Source: Ruminococcus sp.
Lineage (GTDB): Bacteria; Bacillota; Clostridia; Oscillospirales; Ruminococcaceae
Direction: 5' to 3'
Length of the DNA: 63,971 bases
Assembly: GCA_017542475.1 (NCBI GenBank)
Contig: JAFXXD010000040.1
Location: 1-63,971 of the forward strand
In this document: piece after piece, positions 42,018 to 49,792 of the stretch
How the letters are laid out: each line of letters opens with the position of its first letter
How positions within the stretch are numbered: the stretch's first letter is position 1
Made by a program: the position numbers and the translations under genes
The notes under the pieces: model-generated
Databases searched by the model: none
What the model was told of the DNA's origin: nothing
Seen by the model: the letters and a program-made list of their open reading frames with translations, nothing else

Positions 42018-43379
42018 TTATTTGCCGACGCAGAAACGTGAGAACACCTCATCGACAACTGCGTCCGTTATGCGCTCGCCTGTTAGCTCAAGAAGTGACT
42101 GTTCTGCGTCGTCAAGCACGACATTGAGCGCGTCGTACATCTCGCTGCTTTCAATGATACCGATACCTTCATTGATTGAACGTATCGCGCGGTCAATGCA
42201 CTGCTTCTGACGTTCGTTAGACGCTGTAACAACTGAAAAGCACTCGCTGTTTATCTCGAAAAGCTCCTTGACTTCACTCTCCAGCTGCTCGATGCCTTCA
42301 TTGTTTTTGGCGGAAATATATACTATATGTACAAACTTATCCTTCAAAATGTCCGTGTCTATGAGCTGTTCTTGGTCGGATTTATTTATTACGGCTATGC
42401 ATTTCTTTTGATTAATTTTATCAATCAAATACAAATCGTCCGCCGAAAGAGGACAGTTTCCGTCAAAGACTGCTATCACAAGCTCCGCATTCTCTGCCGT
42501 TTTTTCTGCAATATCTATGCCCATGCCCTCGATGATGTCGTCCGTGTCGTGAATACCTGCCGTGTCCGAAAGACGCAGAACGATGTCCCCGAGGCGAACT
42601 GTCTCCTCGACTACGTCGCGCGTAGTGCCTGCGATTTCGGTGACTATGCTTCGTTCGCAGCCGCTCAGACAATTGAAAAGCGTCGATTTACCGACGTTTG
42701 GACGTCCCACAATAGCCGTCGCGACGCCCTCGCGGATAATTCGTCCGCTGTCATAATTGCGGACGAGCGATTCGAGCTCCGCGCGTATTTCCGTCAGCTC
42801 CGCGTGAATGGCGGTGGGCTCAATCTCGGGGATATCCTCGTCTGGGTAGTCCGTCCAAGCCGCTATTCCGCTGAGAATTCGCAGGAGCCTGTCCGAGCAC
42901 ACGCGCACCTTCTTATAAGTCGCGCCCTCGCGGAGCTGCTCCGCCATACGGAGCTCAGCCTCGCCGCGCGCCGATATTACGTCCATTACAGCCTCCGCCT
43001 GAGTGAGGTCGAGCTTGCCGTTGAGGAAGGCGCGCTTCGTGAATTCGCCCGCCTCCGCGCTGACCGCGCCGTTATTCAGAGCCGCGCGGAGAATCCGCTT
43101 CGAGACGTACAAGCCGCCGTGACACGAGACCTCGCAGACGTCCTCGCCCGTGTAGCTGTGGGGGGCGCGAAAGACCGTCAAAATGCAGTCGTCGATTCGC
43201 TCGCCGCCGTCGTGGGCGATGCCGTAGGCACAGGTGTAGCCCTGCATCTCCGCGACCTTTTTACCGCCGTGGGGACGGAAAATCTTCTCCGCGACCGCTG
43301 TTGCGTTCTCGCCCGAAATGCGTATCACCGCTATCCCGCCGACCGCATTCGGCGTGGATATCGCCGCTATCGTTGACAT
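42018..43379 (-). CDS. mnmE: tRNA modification GTPase MnmE
   Basis: 453 residues. N-terminal tetrahydrofolate-binding domain (IAAISTPNAVGGIAVIRISG), helical domain, inserted Ras-like G domain with P-loop VGRPNVGKSTLFNCLSG, GTTRD switch, DTAGIHD and NKSD, and the C-terminal FCVGK, matching the C-(I/L/V)-G-K end whose Cys is functional. Partner of MnmG. Normal length; first gene of the mnmE-mnmG-rsmG-noc group. Confidence 0.97.
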   Translation of the reverse strand: MSTIAAISTPNAVGGIAVIRISGENATAVAEKIFRPHGGKKVAEMQGYTCAYGIAHDGGERIDDCILTVFRAPHSYTGEDVCEVSCHGGLYVSKRILRAALNNGAVSAEAGEFTKRAFLNGKLDLTQAEAVMDVISARGEAELRMAEQLREGATYKKVRVCSDRLLRILSGIAAWTDYPDEDIPEIEPTAIHAELTEIRAELESLVRNYDSGRIIREGVATAIVGRPNVGKSTLFNCLSGCERSIVTEIAGTTRDVVEETVRLGDIVLRLSDTAGIHDTDDIIEGMGIDIAEKTAENAELVIAVFDGNCPLSADDLYLIDKINQKKCIAVINKSDQEQLIDTDILKDKFVHIVYISAKNNEGIEQLESEVKELFEINSECFSVVTASNERQKQCIDRAIRSINEGIGIIESSEMYDALNVVLDDAEQSLLELTGERITDAVVDEVFSRFCVGK

Positions 43380-43399
43380 AGTTTCACTTCCTAAAAAAA

Positions 43400-43605
43400 C
43401 AACGGCATTGCGCCGTTTTGTTTGAGGGCGGATGATATCCGCCCCTACATTTCGTTGCCATAGGTTGATTTGTAAAGTGCGGAACGTCGAGGACGCCGTC
43501 CCCTACATTACGTTGCCGCAGATTGGTTTGTAAGGCGTGGGACGCCGATGGCGGCGTCCCCTACAATTCGTGTCAGGTGGTTTGGCGAAGCGTCGTCCCA
43601 TACAA
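43400..43605. repeat. Cluster of REP-like palindromes
   Basis: AACGGC/GCCGTT hairpin (about 43401-43417), then palindromes ending in CCCCTAC at 43426-43447, 43479-43506 (archetype, reverse), 43539-43564, and a degenerate one near 43583-43603. No gene between mnmE and jag. Confidence 0.75.
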
Positions 43606-43610
43606 TAAGT

Positions 43611-43633
43611 ACGGGCGCACAGAATGCGCCCGT
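43611..43633 (-). terminator. Hairpin after jag
   Basis: ACGGGCGCA/TGCGCCCGT 9-bp perfect stem 12 bp after the stop; no T-run, so termination is uncertain. Confidence 0.5.
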
Positions 43634-43644
43634 AAATCGTTGCA

Positions 43645-44700
43645 TCAAAGCTCTATCTTGCCGTAGAGCCCGCCCTCCATATTGTCCTCGGGCTTGGGCT
43701 TCTTGTAGTCCTTCTCGAACGAGGTCGAGAGGTCTATTGCTCTCGGCTCGAACGGCTCGCGTCTCTCTCTGCGGCGTCCGTTTCCTCTTCTGTCGCCTCC
43801 GCGTCTGTCGTCACGGTTGTTTCTGCCGCGTCCGCGTCCGCCTGACTTGGGATTATTGGACGAAATGATTATCTTTCTGTATGGCTCCTCGCCGACCGAG
43901 CGTGAGGATACTCCATCTATCTTGGAAATTGCCGAGTGGATAACGCGTCTTTCGTAGGGATTCATCGGCTCGAGAGGCTGACTTCTGCCTGTTCTCAGTA
44001 CCGACTTAGCTACCTTGTTTGCGAGCTGCTGGAGTGTCTCCTTGCGCTTGCTTCTGTAGCCGAGGCAGTCTATCGTGATGCGGAAGTAGTCCTTGTCGCC
44101 CTTGTTTGCGATGATGGAGCAGAGGTACTGGATCGAATCGAGTGTCTCGCCGCGTCTGCCGATTATCGTGCCGTTGTTGTCGCTCTCGATGTTGATTACT
44201 GCGCCTGTCTCGTTCTGGTATACGGTGTACTCAGCGTCAATGCCCATTGCGCGGAGTATGCTCGTGATGTAGTCCTTCGCTATCTTGACCTTGGGGTCGT
44301 AGTCGGACTCGTTCTCTATCAGTGTGAAGCTGTCGAGGGAGAAGTCTTCCTCATCCTCAGCGGGAGCTGCAGGCTCTGCTGTTACGGCTGCGGGTTCTGC
44401 CTCAGCTGCTGCTGCGGGAGCTTCTACAGCCTCCTTGACGGGCTCTGCGACCGTCTCGGCTGCCTTCTCTATTTTCTCTGCAACGGGAGCTGCTGCGGGT
44501 GCCGGTGCTGCCTCTGCTGCTGCTGCGGGCTCATCAAATGTAGCCTTTACTCTTGCGTCCTTTGCGCCGAGTCCGAGGAATCCGCCCTTCTTGCCCTCTT
44601 CAAGTACCTCGAACCTGATGTCGCTTACGCTCTTTCCGAATTTCTGAGCTGCCAGATTCTTTGCTTCCTCGACTGTCTTTGCTGTGAAGATCTCAGTCAT
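43645..44700 (-). CDS. khpB: RNA-binding protein Jag (KhpB/SpoIIIJ-associated)
   Basis: 351 residues, longer than usual (about 210-250). Jag-N domain (1-52, TAKTVEEAKNLAAQKFGKSV, GKKGGFLGLGAKDARVKA), then an added Ala/Pro/Glu linker of about 80 residues (58-120), a KH domain (IGRRGETLDSIQYL), R3H domain (RRVIHSAISKIDGVSSRSVG) and an Arg/Gly-rich tail (GRGRGRNNRDDRRGGDRRGN). Jag partners with KhpA in RNA binding and affects cell-wall growth. Situated directly downstream of yidC as in other Firmicutes. Confidence 0.93.
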   Translation of the reverse strand: MTEIFTAKTVEEAKNLAAQKFGKSVSDIRFEVLEEGKKGGFLGLGAKDARVKATFDEPAAAAEAAPAPAAAPVAEKIEKAAETVAEPVKEAVEAPAAAAEAEPAAVTAEPAAPAEDEEDFSLDSFTLIENESDYDPKVKIAKDYITSILRAMGIDAEYTVYQNETGAVINIESDNNGTIIGRRGETLDSIQYLCSIIANKGDKDYFRITIDCLGYRSKRKETLQQLANKVAKSVLRTGRSQPLEPMNPYERRVIHSAISKIDGVSSRSVGEEPYRKIIISSNNPKSGGRGRGRNNRDDRRGGDRRGNGRRRERREPFEPRAIDLSTSFEKDYKKPKPEDNMEGGLYGKIEL

Positions 44701-44721
44701 TTCAAATACCTCCTCGATGTT

Positions 44722-45888
44722 TTATTCCTCATCATTTTTATCATCGTATTCGTCGCCGTATTTCTCAGCCATACGCTTACGTGCTTCATTGATCCTGTCG
44801 CGGTCCTTCTTGTTCTGCTCGGAGCGCGATATCTTCTCGCCGTTCTCGTCTACGCGCGGAATGCCGCCCTGCTGCTCGAGTGAAGCCTGCTGCTGCTCCA
44901 TCATACGCTGCATAAAGGACTTCTTGCCGGGGTGCTTCTCGGCGTATTCCTTCGCCTTCTGCTTTTCTTTCTCGTTTATCGCGACTATCCTGTCCTTGGT
45001 GAAGTAGCAGTTGAGCGCGAATGTGATGAAGAAGCTGAAGAGCGAGGAGAATATCCAGTAGAAGCCGACGCCTGCGGGTACCTCGAACGCTATCCATATC
45101 GACCATACGGGCATAAGGAGCGTCATTGCTGTCATACAGCCGCCGCCTGCCGCCTGAGCCTGAGGATTGACCTTCTTCTGATGTATCTGTGAGTATACGG
45201 AGAATATAAGCTGTGCAAGTCCTGCAAGGAAGGGGATACAGAAGAGTATTATCGACTCTTTGTTCCATACCTCGGGGCGGAACTCAGGGGTCTTTCCGAG
45301 GTTAGCGCCGAATACGCTGAACGTGTCGGAGAATTCCGAAACCTTCTGGAAGAAGTTCTCGGCGAAGTCTCTGAACTCCGAGGGGTGCTTCTCAAGAGCC
45401 TCTGCTGTGAGGAGCTCTGACCTGAGATTTCCCGTTGTGAACTCCTTGCCCTTGTTGACGTCTCCGAACTGCACTGCAAGCTCGGAAGCCTTCTCTACAG
45501 CGGCTACTCTTACCGACTTGGTTATGTGAAGAATATGGGTTATCGGCTTGTATACAACGTCGATAACGCCGAAGAGCAGGAACATCTGCACGAACATCGG
45601 CAGACACGAGCCCATCGGGTTGATGCCCTCCTGCTGGTAGAGCTTCTGCTGCTCCTCCTGCAGGCGCTGAGGGTTGCTGCCGTATGCCTTCTTTAATTTT
45701 TCAAGCTTGGGCTGGAAAAGCTGCATTCTTGCCGCGTTCTTCTGCGTCTTGTAATTGACGGGGAAGAGCAGCAGCTTGGTCACGAGTGTGAAGATGATGA
45801 TAGCCAGTGCGTAGTTCGGCACGATGCTGTAGATAAAGCTCATCAGATAGCCGAACGGTATACCTATTAGGTCATATAAATAATTCAA
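44722..45888 (-). CDS. yidC: Membrane protein insertase YidC (SpoIIIJ/OxaA family)
   Basis: 388 residues. Five or six membrane helices; NYALAIIIFTLVTKLLLFPVNYKTQKNAARMQ with the hydrophilic-groove Arg (NYKTQKNAARM), the cytoplasmic loop KLKKAYGSNPQRLQEEQQKLYQQEGINPMGSCLPMFVQM, and FEVPAGVGFYWIFSS. A roughly 100-residue extracellular loop follows the third region, larger than usual. Charged C-terminal tail after the last helix likely contacts ribosomes. No lipobox, unlike SpoIIIJ. Between yidD and jag. Confidence 0.94.
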   Translation of the reverse strand: MNYLYDLIGIPFGYLMSFIYSIVPNYALAIIIFTLVTKLLLFPVNYKTQKNAARMQLFQPKLEKLKKAYGSNPQRLQEEQQKLYQQEGINPMGSCLPMFVQMFLLFGVIDVVYKPITHILHITKSVRVAAVEKASELAVQFGDVNKGKEFTTGNLRSELLTAEALEKHPSEFRDFAENFFQKVSEFSDTFSVFGANLGKTPEFRPEVWNKESIILFCIPFLAGLAQLIFSVYSQIHQKKVNPQAQAAGGGCMTAMTLLMPVWSIWIAFEVPAGVGFYWIFSSLFSFFITFALNCYFTKDRIVAINEKEKQKAKEYAEKHPGKKSFMQRMMEQQQASLEQQGGIPRVDENGEKISRSEQNKKDRDRINEARKRMAEKYGDEYDDKNDEE

Positions 45889-45908
45889 TTTCCATACCTC
45901 TCCAATGT

Positions 45909-46184
45909 TCAGGTCTGCTCGTCAGACGGAAAGTCCTTTTCGTAATCATACTTTTTCACTTTAAAGGTAAACCTCTCGGGCACATAATCTATGCCTCCCA
46001 TCGACCACGGATTGCACCGCAGTATCCTCCACACCGCAAGAGCCGTGCCTCTTATCGCTCCGAAGCGCTCGACGGCTGTCAGAGCGTAGGAGCTGCACGT
46101 GGGGTAGTATTTACACTTTGGCGATGTGAAAGGGGATATAAACCGCTTGTAGAGCTTTATAAGCGAAATGATGATATATTTCAT
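45909..46184 (-). CDS. yidD: Membrane protein insertion efficiency factor YidD
   Basis: 91 residues. Shows the family pattern [34 protein letters not shown], the Cys pair, [20 protein letters not shown]. Small amphipathic inner-membrane-associated protein aiding YidC. Overlaps rnpA by 4 bp (ATGA) and precedes yidC by 20 bp: the classic rnpA-yidD-yidC unit. Confidence 0.96.
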   Translation of the reverse strand: MKYIIISLIKLYKRFISPFTSPKCKYYPTCSSYALTAVERFGAIRGTALAVWRILRCNPWSMGGIDYVPERFTFKVKKYDYEKDFPSDEQT

Positions 46185-46531
46185 TTTGTCTTTCTGACTA
46201 TCTTTTCGATCTCACTGACTCCGTACTTTCTCATATAGGCGCAGTATTCATCCGATTTTATCTCGCAGATGTGTGTACGCGCCACGATAACGATGTCGAT
46301 ACCTATGGGCATACTGACCTCATTCTCGCGGTAGGCGAGCCTGATAAGGCGCTTTGCCCTGTTCCTGTGGACGGCATTGCCTATCTTCTTTCCTGCGGTG
46401 ATACCGAGGCGGTTGAAGGGGCGTCCGTTGGGTCTGACATATATCACGGAATATTTTGAGGGGATATAGCGTCCCTTTTTGTACAGTGTCAGGAAATCCT
46501 TGTTTTCCTTGAGAGTTTCCGTATAAAGCAT
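46181..46531 (-). CDS. rnpA: Ribonuclease P protein component
   Basis: 116 residues from ATG 46531; the frame extends 55 codons further but the conserved protein begins [13 protein letters not shown]. The RNR motif [22 protein letters not shown] is present. Binds the RNase P RNA for tRNA 5' maturation. Separated from rpmH by a terminator and 270 bp, so unlike in many bacteria it may have its own promoter in the AT-rich stretch 46540-46760. Confidence 0.95.
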   Translation of the reverse strand: MLYTETLKENKDFLTLYKKGRYIPSKYSVIYVRPNGRPFNRLGITAGKKIGNAVHRNRAKRLIRLAYRENEVSMPIGIDIVIVARTHICEIKSDEYCAYMRKYGVSEIEKIVRKTK

Positions 46532-46764
46532 AATTTTTTCCAATAAATAGGGAATTCTAAAAGCGTTCCGAAAAAATGAACATAAAAAATCTCTGAACTT
46601 GATTTTTTGAGAGAAGCATAATATTTTTCGAGGAATTTTTTTCGAGAGCAAGGCGAAAGCGCGCAGAAATACTTTGTGTATTTCAAGTGCTTTCAACGCA
46701 GCTATCGGGAAAAATTACCGAAAAATATATGCTGTATAGAAAAAAATCAAGTTTTAATAAAAAA

Positions 46765-46792
46765 GACCACAAAAATTAAAATTTTTGTGGTC
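46765..46792 (-). terminator. Intrinsic terminator after rpmH
   Basis: GACCACAAAAATT/AATTTTTGTGGTC stem, TTTTTT on the minus strand. Confidence 0.9.
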
Positions 46793-46799
46793 AGCGTCG

Positions 46800-46934
46800 T
46801 CAGTGAGTTAATCTTGCTCTGCCCTTAGATCTTCTACGAGCTAAAACCTTTCTGCCGTTCTTTGTAGACATTCTCTTCATAAAGCCGTGCTCCTTCTTTC
46901 TGTGGAGCTTCTTGGGCTGATATGTTCTCTTCAT
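46800..46934 (-). CDS. rpmH: Ribosomal protein bL34
   Basis: 44 residues: [20 protein letters not shown], then [20 protein letters not shown], then RLTH. Universal small basic protein of the large ribosomal subunit, here with the usual Firmicutes sequence. RBS GAGGAGG upstream. Transcribed away from dnaA, with its own promoter and terminator. Confidence 0.98.
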   Translation of the reverse strand: MKRTYQPKKLHRKKEHGFMKRMSTKNGRKVLARRRSKGRARLTH

Positions 46935-47034
46935 ATTCAGTGTCCTCCTCTCTTCCAAATGTTATACAAGAGCCGCCCTGTTGACCGGCTCCTAACTGCA
47001 TATTGACGCACCTCTGTATGCGTTACACTATAAG

Positions 47035-47063
47035 ATTATACTTCATTATTGCGCGTATGTCAA
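47035..47063 (-). promoter_or_regulatory. Promoter of rpmH
   Basis: Minus strand TTGACA (47058-47063), 17-bp spacer, TATAAT (47035-47040). Confidence 0.85.
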
Positions 47064-47430
47064 GCAATTTCCGAAATTTTTTTTGATTTTCCGCATTTTT
47101 GATGATTCTGAACAAAGTCCGCTCTTTCAACACTCAGCCTTTTTATCATTTTGGTGTATGTGCCGCTTTTGGCGGTATACGTGCATTTGCGCGGGTTCGG
47201 GTATCTATGTGAACTAACAGGATGCTGTCGATAACCTGTCAGTATGTTGAAAGAAGCTGTTGAAATGATGTTTGTCCGCGTGTCAAAAGTGCACTTTCAA
47301 CAGCTCGTTTTCCTTTATTCTCAGCCGTATAGTCTGCTTTTTAACATACGGAATGTATTTCAACAAAGTTTTCAACAATCTGCTGAATCAGTGTTGATGC
47401 ACAAGCCCGATTTTCTATCTTCCTTACATA
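47064..47430. other. Left part of a bipartite oriC: cluster of TTTCAACA words between rpmH and dnaA
   Basis: TTTCAACA or its complement occurs six times in 253 bp: 47125, 47245, 47258, 47295, 47358 and 47370. The last extends to TTTTCAACA. No perfect TTATCCACA is present. The position between rpmH and dnaA is that of the incA/incB DnaA-box clusters in Bacillus. I read these as diverged DnaA boxes. No gene in this stretch. Confidence 0.65.
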
Positions 47431-47439
47431 TAAAATCGC

Positions 47440-47468
47440 TTGCTTTTTTTATACCTATATGTTATAAT
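47440..47468 (+). promoter_or_regulatory. Promoter of dnaA
   Basis: TTGCTT (47440-47445), 17-bp spacer, TATAAT (47463-47468). A second TATAAT at 47475-47480 belongs to the duplicated module. Confidence 0.65.
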
Positions 47469-47474
47469 ATACTA

Positions 47475-47559
47475 TATAATAAATGTGTACTCAATAACCG
47501 CCGTTAGGCGGTTATTGCCCCGAACTTCGTTCGGGGTGCGCAAATTCTTTGATAATATA
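47475..47559 (+). repeat. 85-bp duplicated module, copy 1: -10 box plus double hairpin, forms the dnaA 5' leader
   Basis: Starts with TATAAT, then two perfect hairpins: AATAACCGCC-GTTA-GGCGGTTATT and CCCCGAAC-TTC-GTTCGGGG, and ends GATAATATA. The 77 bp from 47483 to 47559 are identical to 63839-63915. It lies 48 bp before the dnaA start codon. Confidence 0.9.
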
Positions 47560-47592
47560 GGGGAGTATGGTCTTCCCCGATTTTTATTTTCA
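47560..47592 (+). terminator. Terminator-like hairpin in the dnaA leader
   Basis: GGGGA-loop-TCCCC followed by GATTTTTATTTT, between the double hairpin and the dnaA RBS; short stem, possible attenuator. Confidence 0.4.
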
Positions 47593-47607
47593 TACGGAGG
47601 TTTGTTT

Positions 47608-48981
47608 ATGAACTCTTTCGAGGAAGTTTTTGAAAACATCAAGCAATACTGCCGCGATAACGAGAAAATTCCCGCTATCGCCATGAAAACTTGGATAGAT
47701 CCTCTCAAGACCGTCAGCTTCGACGGCAAGGACGCTGTTTTCAGCGTGGATACCGAATTCCAGAGAAATATCGTCATTACCACCTATATCTCCGTGCTCA
47801 GCGAGGCCTTCCTCAATGTGCTCGGTCTTAACGTCAATATCATCATCAATGTTGAATCCGATGAGCCCGATATTAGCGGAAAAATACCTACCGACGATGA
47901 GCTCGAGAAGAAGAACGCCGAGCTCGAGAAGTCCTATAAATTCGCGAACTATGACTATACCTTCGATACCTTCATCGAGGGTCCGTCGAACAGCTTCGCT
48001 CTCGCGTGCAGCAAGTCCGTTGCCAAGAACTGCGGCGAAAGAGAGATATCAGGCTATAATCCGCTGTTTATCTACGGTCCTTCGGGTATGGGCAAGACCC
48101 ACCTCATCACCGCTATCGCCAATGAGGTGAGAAAGAACCACCCGAACTTCAATATCGTCTACGTGACGAGTGAGACCTTCGGCAACGACCTTATCTCCGC
48201 GATAAAGAATAACCTCATCTCCGACTTTCAGGAGAAGTACCGCAATGCCGATATCCTCCTCATCGACGATATCCAGTTCTTTGCGGGCAAGGAGCGTATG
48301 CAGGAGGAGTTCTTCCACACCTTCTACAAGCTCCATCAGGAGGGCAAGCAGATAGTTATCACCTCGGACAAGCCCCCCAAGGAGCTCATCACCCTCGAAT
48401 CCCGTCTGCGCACACGCTTCGAGGGCGGTCTTATCGCTGATATCTCAGCCCCCGACTACGAGACAAGGCTCGCTATCATCAACCGCAAGAGCGAGCTCCT
48501 CGATATGAAGATGCCCGCTGAGGTGTCGGAATTTATGGCGAACCGTCTGAAATCCAATATCCGTCAGCTCGAGGGCGCTGTTATCCGCCTGAAGGCTCTC
48601 AACCACTTCGCGGGAAGCCCGATAACCATTTCTATGGCTCAGAGCGTTATCCGCGACGTGCTCACAGATGAACAGCCTATACCGATAACTGTTGAAAAGA
48701 TAATCTCCGAGGTATCCACCGTGTACGGCGTATCGCCCGAGGACCTGCGCTCGAACAAGCGCTCGCAGCAGGTGTCCATCGCGCGTAAGGTAGCTATATA
48801 CGTCGTGAGAGAGATAACTCAGATGCCGCTCGCTTCTATAGGTACCGAGTTCGGCGGACGCGACCACTCGACTATAGTTTACTCCGTTAACAGCGTCACC
48901 GAGGCTATCCAGAAGGATCAGAACCTCAGCAACCTCGTCAACGATATCATCAAGAATATCAGGGATAAAAGCAAGTCCTGA
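47608..48981 (+). CDS. dnaA: Chromosomal replication initiator DnaA
   Basis: 457 residues from ATG 47608 (RBS ACGGAGG). Domain I (1-85), short linker, AAA+ domain with Walker A YGPSGMGKTH and Walker B ILLIDDIQFFAGKE, Arg finger region SRLRTRFEGGL, and domain IV with recognition helix FGGRDHSTIVYSV. Opens the origin in its ATP form. The usual DHTT(V)xHA reads DHSTIVYS here, in parallel with origin boxes that look like TTTTCAACA rather than TTATCCACA. Unusual leader with a duplicated double-hairpin module. Confidence 0.98.
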   Translation: MNSFEEVFENIKQYCRDNEKIPAIAMKTWIDPLKTVSFDGKDAVFSVDTEFQRNIVITTYISVLSEAFLNVLGLNVNIIINVESDEPDISGKIPTDDELEKKNAELEKSYKFANYDYTFDTFIEGPSNSFALACSKSVAKNCGEREISGYNPLFIYGPSGMGKTHLITAIANEVRKNHPNFNIVYVTSETFGNDLISAIKNNLISDFQEKYRNADILLIDDIQFFAGKERMQEEFFHTFYKLHQEGKQIVITSDKPPKELITLESRLRTRFEGGLIADISAPDYETRLAIINRKSELLDMKMPAEVSEFMANRLKSNIRQLEGAVIRLKALNHFAGSPITISMAQSVIRDVLTDEQPIPITVEKIISEVSTVYGVSPEDLRSNKRSQQVSIARKVAIYVVREITQMPLASIGTEFGGRDHSTIVYSVNSVTEAIQKDQNLSNLVNDIIKNIRDKSKS

Positions 48982-49299
48982 CCGCGCGGATTTTTCTTCC
49001 GCAGCTGATAAACTGCAGCGCGAAACCGAAAGTTTCGCTCAAGCCTTTTCAAAGGCTTGCGGGTCGAGGGCGGAGCCCCGCAGGTCAAGGGCAGAGCCTT
49101 TGGGCGCCTCCTATGGAGGCGAAAAATACGTTTTTAATCGCAATCTACCCTTCGCAAACAATCCAGTGAATTGTTTGCGAACGTAACAGGTTACGATTCA
49201 AAGCGGGACGTCGAGGACGCCGTCCCCTACATTTCTTTTCAGTTAGTTGTACTGTAAACTGCGGACGACCGATGGTCGTCCCTACAATATGTGCTCTGA
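48982..49299. repeat. Gene-free stretch after dnaA with REP elements and a reversed piece of the GC-rich repeat
   Basis: 49077-49104 is the reverse complement of the start of the 123-bp repeat (CAGGTCAAGGGCAGAGCC). REP palindromes: archetype, reverse, at 49204-49230, and GCGGACGACC...GGTCGTCCCTAC at 49261-49285. No gene. Confidence 0.7.
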
Positions 49300-49740
49300 G
49301 TTCTTAGTTCTGAACTCTTATTACAGGTTGGAAAAGTTGAAAAAAGCTGTTTCAACCGCTTAATCAACATTATGTTGAAAACTTTGCGCGGACAAGTCCG
49401 TCATTTTCGGGCGGTCGGACTGCTCTTTCAACCTTATCGACAGACAAGCTTCAATCGTCAACTTTCTGTTGAAGTTATAATTCTTATCACTGTCTGTATT
49501 ATCAACATTTTTCTTCACTTTTCTTCAACTTCAACTCAACCGATTTCGACTTTGTCAACAGAAAAATCAGGTCCGGAAAAGCTTTCCACCTGAGTCCGAA
49601 AAATAACAACAGCCGGATGTGGACAGGAAAATGCCTGTGAGAAGCGGAGAAATGAGGATATGAACATTTCCACCGCCCCTACTAATACTACTATCAATCT
49701 ATTTATATCATATCTTATCATTCTGTGTTTTCGGAGGGTG
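49300..49740. other. Replication origin (oriC), dnaA-dnaN part
   Basis: Dense TTTCAACA-like words (49350, 49363, 49373 reverse, 49436), TTATCAACA (49499-49507, one mismatch to the DnaA box), TTGTCAACA (49552-49560), and a reverse TGTCCACA at 49616-49623. Then a GC cluster CACCGCCCC, a DnaA-trio run (49679-49693) and an AT-rich tract ATCAATCTATTTATATCATA. Order boxes, GC cluster, trios, AT-rich is that of the Bacillus basal unwinding system. Gene directions diverge around it. Confidence 0.82.
49679..49693. other. DnaA-trio element of the origin
   Basis: CTACTAATACTACTA, i.e. five trios on the complement, where DnaA is known (Bacillus) to load on one strand and melt the duplex. Confidence 0.75.
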
Positions 49741-49792
49741 AGATCTGATGTGGTGTGTTTATTAAATATTGTTACACGGAGGTAATTACTAT

